Below, piece by piece: positions 22,409 through 32,994 of a stretch of DNA of 64,000 nt. The position numbers and the translations under genes were made by a program. Under the pieces are notes generated by a model that saw only the letters and a program-made list of their open reading frames with translations, made no database searches and was not told the origin of the DNA. Source of the DNA: an uncultured Bacteroidia bacterium (GTDB taxonomy: Bacteria > Bacteroidota > Bacteroidia > Bacteroidales > F082); contig CACXXW010000007.1 in the NCBI GenBank assembly GCA_902771635.1, forward strand, positions 1-64,000. Direction: 5' to 3'. The first letter of the stretch is position 1; each line of letters opens with the position of its first letter.

Positions 22409-25400
22409 TTAAAAAAAAGATTATCCATAGCATTTTGGTTGTGATTATGGTGCTGTTGGGCATCATAGCCAGCCTTTTTATTGCCATACAAGACCCTGTT
22501 TTTCAGAAGTTTGCCGCTCGATTTGCGAGTGGATACCTATCGGAAAAAACTGGTGGCGACATCAAGGTGGGCCGCTTGTTGATTACCCCCGATTTTACTG
22601 TCTATTTGGATGATGTCATTGTCAAAGACTTGAACGACAATGATTTGGCTAATATTGGATCGTTGCGGACGAAATTAGACCTTGGCGATATGCTGAATGG
22701 AGATATCCATCTTGAAAGCGTGAGCTTGCGCGACACGAAAGCCAATTTGATCAAATATGAAGGCGAGGATAAATTCAATTTCGCTTTTCTAGTTGATGCT
22801 TTCAAAACCGACACTGTCGACCCCGACAAAGGACCTGCTCGCATCTTTGTCGACAAGATCGTGGTGATGAATTTAGATTTTGTGTATTGGAACCAAAACA
22901 GGGATCGTCCGGATAAGACAGAGCGCCATTTGATGGATTATTCTTATATTGCCGTAGATGACATCAATCTTAGGGCTCGTAATCTCTCTATTTTGGGCGA
23001 CTCCATCAGTGCCCGTATTAATGCACTCAATGGAAAGGAAATCAGTGGATTGGAGATAAAGAGTTTTGAGGTCGATGCCGTTGTCTGTTCGAAGGGTATT
23101 TACCTTGACGGATTGAAATCTGAGCTGAACAATACCCGCATTGATGCTGATGTACACATGCTGTACAACGACTATGCCGATATCAACAGGTTCGTTGATT
23201 CGGTCGTTTTCGACGCGACGATACGTCCTACTCAAATCTTATTGTCCGATGTCGGCGTGTTCTCAGAAGTCATGTACAAGATGCCCGATAACCTTCGTTT
23301 TCAGGGTCGTTTTACGGGACCCATTGAGCATTTCAGCGTTGATGATTTTAAGGCGGAATTTGGCAAGTCTACACTCATTGAGGGCAGTCTGAGTATGCAT
23401 CCTTTGGACTTCTTTGATGGGGAACATGAGATGAACATCAAGCGTCTGCAGTTTACGTATGACGATTTGGCGAATTTCTATATTCCAACTTCCACAAAGA
23501 CAATTCCATTGCCCGAATCTTTGCGCCCGCTGAAGACGGGTAGAGCCTCGTTGCAATACAAGGGATCCTACAACAATTTTAATTCTGAAGTCCATCTCGT
23601 GTCGGGCATTGGCAATGTCGATCTTGAAGTGTCGCGCCAGAAGACGGAAAAAGGTGACAACGTGTTCACTGGTTACATTGATGCCGAAAATGTGGATGCT
23701 GGCTTGATTGCCAATGCGCAAAAATATGTTGGCAGTCTCGATTTAAATGCTGATTTCGTTGCAAGGGTTCCTGCGAAAGGCTATGTTGACTTGATGATGA
23801 AAGGGAAAGCTTATCAAGCTGAATTGTTGGGGCATCGTATCGATGAAATTGTGCTTAACGGCGATTTGAAGGAAAACCGATTCAAGGGAGCTGTCACTAT
23901 TGATGACAAAGTGTTAGGTCTCGACTTCAACGGATTGGTTGACTTCAACAACAAGAAATATCCCATTGCCAATTTTAAGGCGGTAATCGATCATGCCGAC
24001 TTGACCGCTTTGGAGCTGATGAAAGACGATTCCGTTTCGGAAATCAGTACGAACATCGAGGCCAATTTGAGAGGTTTCAATCTTGATGACCTTGAGGGCA
24101 AGCTCCACCTTGACAACACCGTATATCGCGATGGACGCGGTAGTTATAGTATGGATAGCTTTGATGCTTCTATCCTCAATGACAACCTCATGCAGCGCAA
24201 AATCAACGTTACTTGCGACTTCTTCAATTTCGAGATGGCAGGCCAGATGAATTTTGCCAGTCTCATTCCTGTTTTCAACGAATTTGGAGACTCGTTTGTG
24301 CATTTTCCGATATTCCAAAAGGATCGTGACGCATTTAAGAAGTATGCCCTTACCCATGATGTCGACCAAGACTTTGTCGTCAGCCTTCTCTTGAAGGACA
24401 CACAGACGCTGAGTCGCCTTTTCATGCCTGATTTGAAGATTGCCAAAAACACCTCGGTCAATGGAACGTTCACATCGCGTTCAAGGCAGCTCAACCTTAC
24501 AGCAAGGTCAAAATGCGTGGAGTTTGGAAAGTTGGCCATCAACAATGTGGAGCTAAAGAACTTCAATGGACTTGAAGCCTTTTATGGTGTGCTCTCGATA
24601 GGAGGTGTTTATTGGACCAACATCACTGCAACGGACACGACATCCATTGGTCTTGACAACTTGTCGGTTTTTACTAAGATGGACAACGACACCATAGCCA
24701 CTCGCGTTAGATGGGATGATAATGACACACTCGACCACAACAAGGCCTTGATTGAGACCACGTTCCATCCTCACCTGAACGGAGGCATTTTCAATATTGG
24801 CAATGCTGAAATCATCATCAACGACTCGTTGTGGACTGTGTCGCCCAGCAATTTCATTGATATCACCGAGGGGAAAGTAAATATCTCTAACGTGATGTTC
24901 AGCCATAACCGGCAGTCGCTGCGATTGGATGGCTTTGCACCTATGAATGAAGGTGATACGATTTCGGTACAGTTACGTGACTTTGACCTCTCCAACTTTG
25001 ATGTCTTTACTATGGGTATGGGCATCAATTCCGATGGCTTTGTCACAGGCGATGCCTTGGTCAGTAGCTTGAAAGACGCTCCCATGGTCTTGGCTGACCT
25101 TAGGATAGACCAACTAGGGCTGAACGGCGACTTGATTGGCGATACAGAGATTGAGAGTTCGTGGGACAACGAGGACAAATCCGTTGATTTGGAAGCGAAC
25201 ATCTACAACGATGATCGGCGAATGTTGTATGCGTTTGGCTCGTACTATACGGCAAGAGATGAAAACAGCCTTGACTTTACAGCTGTTTTGGACTCCTTGC
25301 GGTTATCTGCCTTGAATCCTGTTTTGGATAAGTTCGTGTCGCGGGTGCAAGGCTATGGCAACGGCATGATTGACATCAATGGTTCGTTGCAGCAGCCTGA

Positions 25401-26895
25401 CATCAAAGGAAAGATAAGCATTATCGGTGGCGGCTGCAAGATTAACTATCTGAATACGTTTTACACCTTTAGTCCATCGATTTTGGTTGACAATGAGAGT
25501 ATTGCGTTTGAGAACATGGTTTTGGTCGACACTTTGGGCAATAAAGCTAGGGTAGAAGGTCAAATTAGGCACGACAGGTTTAAGGACTTTTACCTCGACC
25601 TGAGGTTGTATCCGAGAGATTTCTTGTCGATGGCTACCACTAACAAGGACAACGACACCTTCTATGGCGCTGTGGTTGCCGATGGCTTGATAACTATTAA
25701 AGGCCCCTTTGATGATATCTTCCTTGGCATCAAGGCCCGAACACAGGATGGCACTGCACTCACCATTCCTCTCAACACGGCCGCAACGGTGAAAGACAAT
25801 GACTTCATCATCTTTGTGTCGCCAGTGACGGACACCATCGAAGAAATGCCAGAAGAGGAAGCGACTCAAAAAAAGCGGAATTTTGCCATCGACCTTGATA
25901 TTGACGCCACTGATGTCGCTAAGTTAAAGATTATGCTCCCGGGCAATATTGGCACCATTGAGGCCCAAGGTGACGGTAATGTGAAGTTGGGTACTTCCAC
26001 CAATGAAGCACTTTCGATGTATGGTAAGTACACTATCTCTTCGGGACGTTTTCTGCTTTCCTTGATGGGCATTGTGTCGCGCAACTTCACTTTGAAGAAA
26101 GGTGGCTCCATATCGTGGACGGGCAAACCTACCGACGGTCGCATCAATGCCACGGGTGTGTATTCTGTCAAGGCTTCTTTAGCCGATTTGATGCAGGTCG
26201 ACTCGACTTCTTCGGCCAGCACTAATGTCAACGTCGAATGTCTTATCCACTTGAAGGATGCCTTGCTCAACCCGACGATCTCCTTTGGGTTGAGGTTGCC
26301 TAATGCCAGCGAAGATGTCATACAAACCGTCTTTTCTGTTGTTGACACGACCAACCAAACCGTGATGGCTAACCAGGCGCTTTCCTTGTTGGTGTTTGGC
26401 AAATTTGCATACGCTGGAGGCTCGGCAGGGGCTTATCAGACGGTGAGTCTGTCCAACTTGTTCATGTCGAATTATCAGTTCGATATCTCCCAAAATATGA
26501 ATATTGGCGTGAGTTATCATTATGGCGCAGATTCGTATGATGAATACCAAGTTGCCTTGCGCACCGAGCTTTTCGAAAACCGACTGACCATAGAGACTAA
26601 TGTAGGCGTGATGTCGAGCAACAATCCGAATGCGGGTAGTGCATCCAATATTGTGGGCGAATTTGACTTGTATTACAAACTAAGCAAGGACGGACGACTA
26701 CAAGCCCATTTCTACAACCATTCCAACTACAATACCAACTTCAACAGCTTCGCCATCGACAAGCGTGCACCCTACACGCAGGGTATAGGTCTTACCTACA
26801 GCAGGTCGTTCCCCACTTTCCGCGATTTGTTCAGGAAGAAAACCAAGCAGACGAACCAGCCGCTTATTATCAGGCATAAGAACCAGGAAAACTAG
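22408..26895 (+). CDS. TamB-like translocation/assembly protein (start codon uncertain)
   Basis: About 1495 residues. An N-terminal membrane anchor (IIHSILVVIMVLLGIIASL) is followed by FQKFAARFASGYLSEKTGGDI, the usual entry of Bacteroidota TamB homologues. A very long region of alternating beta-strand sequence (AsmA/DUF490 type) follows, and then a C-terminal DUF490 domain with ISSGRFLLSLMGIVSRNFTL. Such proteins span the periplasm and are thought to move lipids or assist outer-membrane assembly. No ATG precedes the anchor in frame. Candidates are ATT at 22408, GTG at 22441, ATG at 22447 (which would cut the anchor) or GTG at 22312 inside tsaD. The ATT is used here only as the best-fitting boundary. 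The stop is 8 bases before the helicase-nuclease gene. Confidence 0.85.
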   Translation: MKKKIIHSILVVIMVLLGIIASLFIAIQDPVFQKFAARFASGYLSEKTGGDIKVGRLLITPDFTVYLDDVIVKDLNDNDLANIGSLRTKLDLGDMLNGDIHLESVSLRDTKANLIKYEGEDKFNFAFLVDAFKTDTVDPDKGPARIFVDKIVVMNLDFVYWNQNRDRPDKTERHLMDYSYIAVDDINLRARNLSILGDSISARINALNGKEISGLEIKSFEVDAVVCSKGIYLDGLKSELNNTRIDADVHMLYNDYADINRFVDSVVFDATIRPTQILLSDVGVFSEVMYKMPDNLRFQGRFTGPIEHFSVDDFKAEFGKSTLIEGSLSMHPLDFFDGEHEMNIKRLQFTYDDLANFYIPTSTKTIPLPESLRPLKTGRASLQYKGSYNNFNSEVHLVSGIGNVDLEVSRQKTEKGDNVFTGYIDAENVDAGLIANAQKYVGSLDLNADFVARVPAKGYVDLMMKGKAYQAELLGHRIDEIVLNGDLKENRFKGAVTIDDKVLGLDFNGLVDFNNKKYPIANFKAVIDHADLTALELMKDDSVSEISTNIEANLRGFNLDDLEGKLHLDNTVYRDGRGSYSMDSFDASILNDNLMQRKINVTCDFFNFEMAGQMNFASLIPVFNEFGDSFVHFPIFQKDRDAFKKYALTHDVDQDFVVSLLLKDTQTLSRLFMPDLKIAKNTSVNGTFTSRSRQLNLTARSKCVEFGKLAINNVELKNFNGLEAFYGVLSIGGVYWTNITATDTTSIGLDNLSVFTKMDNDTIATRVRWDDNDTLDHNKALIETTFHPHLNGGIFNIGNAEIIINDSLWTVSPSNFIDITEGKVNISNVMFSHNRQSLRLDGFAPMNEGDTISVQLRDFDLSNFDVFTMGMGINSDGFVTGDALVSSLKDAPMVLADLRIDQLGLNGDLIGDTEIESSWDNEDKSVDLEANIYNDDRRMLYAFGSYYTARDENSLDFTAVLDSLRLSALNPVLDKFVSRVQGYGNGMIDINGSLQQPDIKGKISIIGGGCKINYLNTFYTFSPSILVDNESIAFENMVLVDTLGNKARVEGQIRHDRFKDFYLDLRLYPRDFLSMATTNKDNDTFYGAVVADGLITIKGPFDDIFLGIKARTQDGTALTIPLNTAATVKDNDFIIFVSPVTDTIEEMPEEEATQKKRNFAIDLDIDATDVAKLKIMLPGNIGTIEAQGDGNVKLGTSTNEALSMYGKYTISSGRFLLSLMGIVSRNFTLKKGGSISWTGKPTDGRINATGVYSVKASLADLMQVDSTSSASTNVNVECLIHLKDALLNPTISFGLRLPNASEDVIQTVFSVVDTTNQTVMANQALSLLVFGKFAYAGGSAGAYQTVSLSNLFMSNYQFDISQNMNIGVSYHYGADSYDEYQVALRTELFENRLTIETNVGVMSSNNPNAGSASNIVGEFDLYYKLSKDGRLQAHFYNHSNYNTNFNSFAIDKRAPYTQGIGLTYSRSFPTFRDLFRKKTKQTNQPLIIRHKNQEN

Positions 26896-26903
26896 TGATC
26901 ACC

Positions 26904-29900
26904 ATGAAAAGCGCCAATTTCAAAGTCTTCCAGGCGTCGGCCGGGGCGGGAAAGACCTTTACGCTCATTAAGGAATACCTGAAACTATGTCTTGCCAGTA
27001 AAGGTGCGGTAAGCAATTTCAGAAACATCCTTGCCATCACCTTCACCAATGCGGCGGCCAACGACATGAAAGCCAAGATCGTGAAGACATTGCGTGAAAT
27101 CATTGACAGTGAGAAGGTCGATCCCAAGTCTATGGAGGCCACACTGATTGAGGAATTGGGTATCAGCGATGCAGAACTGAAAAGCAACACGCAAAGTTTG
27201 ATGACACATATTATGCATGACTATAGCAGTTTTTGCGTAAGTACCATTGATGCTTTCGTGCAAAAGCTGTCACGAAGCTTCGCCCACGATATGGGATTGC
27301 CGAGCCAGTACTCGGTCAGCATCGACACGGATGAGGTGGCGGAGACCATTACGGAACAACTGGGTTTGAGAATCAGCGATCAAGATGATTTTTTGACGCG
27401 CTTGTTGGTCGACTTCAGTAACAATCAGTTCGACAGCCAACGTTCAACGGCCATTGAGAATCAGCTTTCCGACTTCATTGCCAAGTTGATGACTGAGAAG
27501 GCTTACCAAAAGGAGGGGAACAACAGCATCAAGAATTATTCCCAATACAAGCAAACCATTGACTTCCTGAATGATAAAACGAGAGGCTTTGAACGAGACA
27601 TACAAGAGCATTTGGATGATTTCGGACAACTTGAGAGACAGTATGGTCTCAGAGATGAGTTTTATGCCTACGGGAAAAATGGCTTCATCTCATACATCAG
27701 GAAACTATCGGCAAAGACATACGAGCAGCCCAGCTCTCGATTCAATGGCGTGCTTGAAAAAGGGAATTGTTTCTCAAAAGAGGGCGAAAAGCAATTGGGA
27801 AAGAGCCAGGTGGATGTCATTAATGCCGCTTTGTTGCCTGTACTTCAGGTGATGAAAGACGAAATAGAGAAAGGTTTGGGGGCATTCTTGTTCTACAAAA
27901 CGCAAAGGGATTTGCTTTATCTCTATGCCCTCCGCACGCAGATTCGGATGGAGTTCGACGCTTTGGCCAACGAGGAAGAAGTGGTTCACATTTCTGAGTT
28001 CAACAAACTGCTCAACACAGTGATGGGCGATTTTTCGGTTCCCTTTGTTTATGAGCGCATTGGAGAACATTTCCGTCATGTGTTTGTGGATGAGTTCCAA
28101 GACACTTCGGTGCTGCAATGGCAGAACCTTTTGCCGCTGATAGACAACGGCTTGTCATCGGGCAATATGAGTATGGTGGTGGGCGACGGCAAACAGTCCA
28201 TCTACCGTTTCCGCAGTGGCGAGGTGGAGCAGATTGTCAACTTGCCTGAAATCTATGCCTTGCCCAAGGATGAACGCGAGGCGGCATTCCGACAGTTTGA
28301 GCAGAATCTGAAAGACAATTTCGCTTTCAAGAATCTAGACACCAACTATCGTTCCTATGCCCAGGTTGTCGAATTCAACAATGCTTTCTTCGAGTCGGTG
28401 TTTACCAACTTGTCATCTGATTTGCAAAAGGTGTATGTGTCAGAGAAGCCAGGCACCCATGAGAAAGTTGACATTGTTCAAAAGATTAGTAAGACTGACA
28501 ATGAAGGTTTGGTGCAGGTGGATCTATATGATACCGAAAACCAGCCAAATTACTGTTTTGATAAGGTAGAGGCCATCATTCGTGAGCTTACAGGAACCAA
28601 GGGTTATCAATATTCCGACATAGCCTTGCTCACCCGTAAGTCTGATTATGGCTCGGAGATGGCCAACTACTTGAACGACAAGGGAATTCCTGTCATCTCG
28701 CAAGAATCGATTTTGCTCAAGTCATCTGACAAAGTGCAGCTGATGGTGAATACCTTGCGTTATTTGCTTTATAGTGATAATGAACCGAATGTTGCCAATG
28801 TGTTGTTTTATTGGAAACTGACGCAAGAGCCCGATTTCGATGGGAATATCAGTCAAGTTTTCGGTGAGGTGAAAGCCATTGCCCAAGGGGAGACGGCAAT
28901 TGAAACCGTGATGGGTTTGGGTGAGTCAGGCTTGTTGCAAAGCGCCCTCTCCAAGGCGACTTGTCTCTATGACCTTTGTGCCAACCTGTTGCGCATCTAT
29001 CATTTTGACACCATCCACGATGCCTTTTTGAACTATTTTATGGAAGAGGTCTTCAAATTGCAGTCGGGGATAAGGGAAGGCATTGCTGACTTTCTAACGT
29101 ATTGGAATAAAAGGCAGGACAAACTTGCGGTGATGTCGGTGAGCGGTAATGCGGTGAAAATCATGACCATCCATAAGTCGAAGGGATTAGAGTTCCCAGT
29201 GGTCATCTATCCCGAGGCCATCATCGATTTGGATGAGAAGTTGAATGCCAGCAAGGCGGCTGAGGAATGGTTGTGTCCCGAGGACTTGGGCTTTGAAGCC
29301 ATCCCTAATTTGGATAAGGTGTTGTTTAAACTGGATTCAAAAGCCGAGAGCATGGGTGACATAGCCCCGAAATTGGTAAAGAAGGAAAAGGAAAGCAACC
29401 AGTTGGACAACCTCAATTTGCTTTATGTCGCCTTCACTCGTGCTGTGCAGCGGCTTTATGTCATCGCCAAGCAAGGTAAAGCTGACAAACCCAATGTCAT
29501 TCTCGATTTCCTCAAGGATAAAAATGACCATCAAGTGCCAGATAACAATGCTTTGGTGTATCGTTTTGGCAACCCTGATTTCATGAAACCGAAAGAGAAA
29601 CAGAAGGAAGAAAAGAAAGAGTTGACGACTGAGTCTGTGGCTGGAGATTGGTTTGGAAAAATCAATGTCGATTCCAATCCGACGATGGTGTGGCAATCGA
29701 AGAGCGACAAGCTATTGCCGCGTGAATGGGGAGAGTTGGTGCATCAGGTTTTGGCGAAGATTCGCACAATTAACGATATAGGGCAGGTATTGTCACCTGT
29801 CGTCTCTGATGGCACTATCAATCAAGAGACCGCTGATTGGATTCGTGACAAATTCTTCCAAATGGCACAAAATCCACTGATTTCGGCAGCCTTCAATTCC

Positions 29901-30149
29901 TCAGCCAAAGTGAAGACAGAGTGCGAGATCTTTTATCCCAAAGCAAAAGATAAGGTCATCCGTCTTGACCGTTATGCCGAACTGCCTGATGCCATTTATC
30001 TGATTGATTATAAGACAGGTCAGAAGAAAGAAGAACACCATAATCAGGTCCGTACATACGCCAATGCCTTGAGGGAAATGACTGACAAGGAGATTCGGGG
30101 ATTCTTGGTGTATCTTTCCGGTGGAATTATCTTAGAACAAGTGTGCTAA
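26904..30149 (+). CDS. UvrD-family helicase with PD-(D/E)XK nuclease domain (AddA/RecB-like)
   Basis: A 1081-residue protein. Walker A is FQASAGAGKTFTLI at the N-terminus. ITFTNAAANDMKAKI (motif Ia), VFVDEFQDTSVLQW (motif II), VGDGKQSIYRFR (motif III), VKIMTIHKSKGLEFPVV (motif V) and LNLLYVAFTRAVQRLYV (motif VI) complete a superfamily 1A helicase. The C-terminus has the nuclease motif AIYLIDYKTGQKKEE. It matches the single large AddA-like gene of Bacteroidota used in double-strand break repair. ATG 26904 is preferred to GTG 26895, which overlaps the tamB stop. The usual partner addB is not visible within the window. Convergent with ppdK, separated by a terminator. Confidence 0.93.
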   Translation: MKSANFKVFQASAGAGKTFTLIKEYLKLCLASKGAVSNFRNILAITFTNAAANDMKAKIVKTLREIIDSEKVDPKSMEATLIEELGISDAELKSNTQSLMTHIMHDYSSFCVSTIDAFVQKLSRSFAHDMGLPSQYSVSIDTDEVAETITEQLGLRISDQDDFLTRLLVDFSNNQFDSQRSTAIENQLSDFIAKLMTEKAYQKEGNNSIKNYSQYKQTIDFLNDKTRGFERDIQEHLDDFGQLERQYGLRDEFYAYGKNGFISYIRKLSAKTYEQPSSRFNGVLEKGNCFSKEGEKQLGKSQVDVINAALLPVLQVMKDEIEKGLGAFLFYKTQRDLLYLYALRTQIRMEFDALANEEEVVHISEFNKLLNTVMGDFSVPFVYERIGEHFRHVFVDEFQDTSVLQWQNLLPLIDNGLSSGNMSMVVGDGKQSIYRFRSGEVEQIVNLPEIYALPKDEREAAFRQFEQNLKDNFAFKNLDTNYRSYAQVVEFNNAFFESVFTNLSSDLQKVYVSEKPGTHEKVDIVQKISKTDNEGLVQVDLYDTENQPNYCFDKVEAIIRELTGTKGYQYSDIALLTRKSDYGSEMANYLNDKGIPVISQESILLKSSDKVQLMVNTLRYLLYSDNEPNVANVLFYWKLTQEPDFDGNISQVFGEVKAIAQGETAIETVMGLGESGLLQSALSKATCLYDLCANLLRIYHFDTIHDAFLNYFMEEVFKLQSGIREGIADFLTYWNKRQDKLAVMSVSGNAVKIMTIHKSKGLEFPVVIYPEAIIDLDEKLNASKAAEEWLCPEDLGFEAIPNLDKVLFKLDSKAESMGDIAPKLVKKEKESNQLDNLNLLYVAFTRAVQRLYVIAKQGKADKPNVILDFLKDKNDHQVPDNNALVYRFGNPDFMKPKEKQKEEKKELTTESVAGDWFGKINVDSNPTMVWQSKSDKLLPREWGELVHQVLAKIRTINDIGQVLSPVVSDGTINQETADWIRDKFFQMAQNPLISAAFNSSAKVKTECEIFYPKAKDKVIRLDRYAELPDAIYLIDYKTGQKKEEHHNQVRTYANALREMTDKEIRGFLVYLSGGIILEQVC

Positions 30150-30152
30150 AAA

Positions 30153-30178
30153 AAGAGCCTCCGTTTCCGAAGGCTCTT
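30153..30178. terminator. Bidirectional intrinsic terminator
   Basis: AAGAGCCT and AGGCTCTT form a perfect 8-bp stem around CCGTTTCCGA. An A-run precedes it and T-rich sequence follows, between the convergent helicase and ppdK genes. Confidence 0.8.
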
Positions 30179-30180
30179 AA

Positions 30181-30210
30181 TCTTAAATTTTGAATTTTAA
30201 ATCCAAAATT
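30181..30210. repeat. AT-rich dispersed motif, copy 2
   Basis: TCTTAAATTTTGAATTTTAA followed by ATCCAAAATT, matching 12448-12476 over about 18 bases. The ppdK stop codon overlaps its end. Confidence 0.45.
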
Positions 30211-32926
30211 ACTTGGCTCTTTCTTCCTCAATAGCAGCCTGAGCAGCAGCCAGACGTGCGACGGGCACGCGGAACGGCGAGCAGCTCACGTAGTTCAAAC
30301 CGGCCTTGTAGAAGAAGTGGACCGAAGCGGGGTCACCACCGTGCTCACCGCAGACGCCACACTTCAGGTTGGCGCGCTGGCTACGGCCACGCTGCACACC
30401 CAACTTGACGAGTTGGCCAACGCCTTCTTGGTCGAGGGTGTTGAACGGGTCGGCAGGGATGATCTTCTCTTCGATGTAGTCCTTCACGATAGCGTTGACG
30501 TCGTCGCGGCTGAAGCCGAAGGTCATCTGAGTGAGGTCGTTGGTGCCGAAGCTGAAGAACTCGGCTACGCTGGCGATCTGGTCGGCCACTAAGGTAGCGC
30601 GAGGAATCTCAATCATGGTGCCGTACATGTAGTTGATCTTGACACCGAACTTGGCTTCCACTTCAGCCTTCACGCGGTTGGCGATGGCCTTCTGGTGCTC
30701 AAGCTCCTTGACGTTGATGGTCAGCGGGACCATGATTTCCAGATGCGGGTCGAAGCCCTCGGTCATCAGTTCAGCGGTGGCCTGGAACAGGGCACGGAAC
30801 TGGGTCTCGGTGATCTCGGGATAGACGATGCCGAGGCGTACGCCACGCAGACCCATCATCGGGTTCACTTCGTTGAGGGCATCGATGCGCTTTTTGATCT
30901 CTTCGAAGCTGATGCCACGCTCCTTGGCGAGGGCACGTTGCTTCTCTTCGGTATGAGGCACGAACTCATGCAAGGGCGGGTCCATCAGACGGAAGGTCAA
31001 CGGCTTGCCGTTCAAGACCTTCAGCGTGCCCTTGGCAGCGTTCTTGATGTAAGGCTCGAGTTCAGCCAAGGCAGCCACGCGCTCTTCGGTGGTGTTGGCC
31101 AGGATCATGTTACGCAGCTTGGCCAGCGGCTCTTCGCTGTTCTTGCCGTAGAACATGTGCTCGATACGGAAAAGGCCGATACCTTCGGCACCGAAGTTGA
31201 CGGCGTTCTGGGCATCTTCCGGATTGTCGGCGTTGGTGCGGACACCCATCTTGCGGTACTTGTCGACCAAAGCCATGAACTGCTGGAACAGCGGGTTCTC
31301 GGTGGCGTTGATCATACCGACGGGCTCGGCATAGACCCAACCCTTGGAACCGTTCAAGCTGATGACGTCGCCTTCCTTGAACTGCTTGTCACCGATCTTC
31401 ACGATGCCCTTCTCAAGGTCGATCTTCACGGCGTCGCAGCCCACGATGCAGCACTTGCCCCAGCCACGGGCCACGAGGGCGGCGTGTGAGGTCATACCGC
31501 CACGAGCGGTCAGGATACCGTCGGCGGCACGCATGCCTTCGACATCTTCGGGGTTGGTTTCCTCACGGACCAGGATGTTGGCCACCTTAGCGGCACGATA
31601 TTCCTTGGCCTTCTCGCTGGTGAGGGCGATGCGACCGACAGCGCCACCAGGACCTGCAGGCAGACCCTTGGCGATGACGGTGTGCTTCTTCTCGTCGGCA
31701 GCGTCGAGGATGGGGTGGAGCAGCTCGTCGAGTTGCTCGGGAGTGAGGCGCATGACGACTTCCTTCTCGTCGATGAGGCCTTCTTTCAGCATGTCGAGGG
31801 CCATGGTCAGAGCGGCAACACCAGTGCGCTTGCCAACGCGGCACTGCAGCATGTAGAGCTTACCGTCTTGGATGGTGAACTCGATGTCGAGCATGTCGTG
31901 GTAGTTCTCTTCAAGGATGCGGCGCACCTCGCAGAGTTCCTTATAGGTCTCGGGCATCAGCTCCTGCATGGACTGCATATGCTTGTTCTGCTCGTTCTTG
32001 GTGTCATCGTTCAACGGGTTGGGGGTACGGATACCAGCCACCACGTCTTCACCTTGGGCGTTGATCAGCCATTCGCCGTAGAACTGGTTGTCGCCAGTGG
32101 CGGGGTTACGGGTGAATGCCACACCGGTAGCGGAGCCTTCGCCCATGTTACCGAACACCATGGTCTGCACGTTGACGGCAGTGCCCCAGTCATCCGGGAT
32201 ACCCTCGATGCGGCGGTAGGAGATGGCCTTCTTGCCGTTCCAGCTCTTGAACACGGCCTTGATGCCGCCTTCGAGTTGGGCCTCGGCGTCGTCAGGGAAC
32301 TCGGTGCCGAGCACTTCCTTGATGCGGACCTTGAATTGCTCGGCCAACATTTGGAGCTCTTCGGCCTTCAGTTCGGTGTCGCTCTTGTAGCCCATCTTTT
32401 CCTTGTAGGCATCGAGCATGTCGTCGAGTTGCTTGCGGATGCTCTTGCCGTCGGCGGGTTCGATGCCCTCGGCCTTCTCCATGACGACGTCGGCGTACAT
32501 CATGATGAGGCGGCGGTAGGAGTCATACACAAAACGGGGGTTGTTGGTCTTCTTGATCAGGCCAGGGATGGTCTTGGAGCAGAGACCGATATTCAGCACG
32601 GTGTCCATCATGCCGGGCATTGACTTGCGCGCGCCGGAACGGCAGCTGACGAGCAGCGGGTTCTCGGGGTCGCCGTATTTCATGCCCATGATGTTCTCCA
32701 TGTTCTTCATGCCAGCATGGACTTCATCCATCAGGCCAGCGGGAAGTTGGCAATTGTTTTGGTAATAGGCTGTGCAGCATTCCGTGGTGATGGTCAAGCC
32801 GGCGGGTACAGGCAGCTTGAGCAAGCACATTTCGGCGAGGTTAGCGCCCTTGCCGCCCAGCTCGTTCTTCATCGAAGCATTGCCTTCAGCGGTCTTTCCG
32901 CCAAAGGTGTAAACGTACTTTGTCAT
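30209..32926 (-). CDS. ppdK: Pyruvate, phosphate dikinase
   Basis: A 905-residue enzyme interconverting pyruvate + ATP + Pi with PEP + AMP + PPi in the cytoplasm. KYVYTFGGKTAEGNASMK and LGGKGANLAEM mark the ATP-grasp domain, with SCRSGARKSMPGMMDTVLN following. The phosphohistidine is His481 in GGMTSHAALVARGWGK. The PEP/pyruvate barrel has GIGLFRIEHMF, GLRGVRLG, the MVPLTINVKE segment, FSFGTNDLTQMTFGFSRDD and a C-terminal CGVCGEHGGDP with the catalytic cysteine. Full length for the family. A TACCTTTG box 69 bases upstream is the likely promoter. It is typical of anaerobic Bacteroidota, where it supports reversible glycolysis with PPi. Confidence 0.98.
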   Translation of the reverse strand: MTKYVYTFGGKTAEGNASMKNELGGKGANLAEMCLLKLPVPAGLTITTECCTAYYQNNCQLPAGLMDEVHAGMKNMENIMGMKYGDPENPLLVSCRSGARKSMPGMMDTVLNIGLCSKTIPGLIKKTNNPRFVYDSYRRLIMMYADVVMEKAEGIEPADGKSIRKQLDDMLDAYKEKMGYKSDTELKAEELQMLAEQFKVRIKEVLGTEFPDDAEAQLEGGIKAVFKSWNGKKAISYRRIEGIPDDWGTAVNVQTMVFGNMGEGSATGVAFTRNPATGDNQFYGEWLINAQGEDVVAGIRTPNPLNDDTKNEQNKHMQSMQELMPETYKELCEVRRILEENYHDMLDIEFTIQDGKLYMLQCRVGKRTGVAALTMALDMLKEGLIDEKEVVMRLTPEQLDELLHPILDAADEKKHTVIAKGLPAGPGGAVGRIALTSEKAKEYRAAKVANILVREETNPEDVEGMRAADGILTARGGMTSHAALVARGWGKCCIVGCDAVKIDLEKGIVKIGDKQFKEGDVISLNGSKGWVYAEPVGMINATENPLFQQFMALVDKYRKMGVRTNADNPEDAQNAVNFGAEGIGLFRIEHMFYGKNSEEPLAKLRNMILANTTEERVAALAELEPYIKNAAKGTLKVLNGKPLTFRLMDPPLHEFVPHTEEKQRALAKERGISFEEIKKRIDALNEVNPMMGLRGVRLGIVYPEITETQFRALFQATAELMTEGFDPHLEIMVPLTINVKELEHQKAIANRVKAEVEAKFGVKINYMYGTMIEIPRATLVADQIASVAEFFSFGTNDLTQMTFGFSRDDVNAIVKDYIEEKIIPADPFNTLDQEGVGQLVKLGVQRGRSQRANLKCGVCGEHGGDPASVHFFYKAGLNYVSCSPFRVPVARLAAAQAAIEEERAK

Positions 32927-32994
32927 TGTTTTAATTGATTATAATTGATTATTAGTGATTTAACTGATATTCTTTCGCGAGAAAAATGAAGATG

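Noticed and set aside
31682..32623. 313-codon open frame opposite ppdK
   Set aside because: Shadow frame caused by the codon bias of ppdK; the translation (repeated HVVVLF/ELGLGVV-type residues) has no family features.
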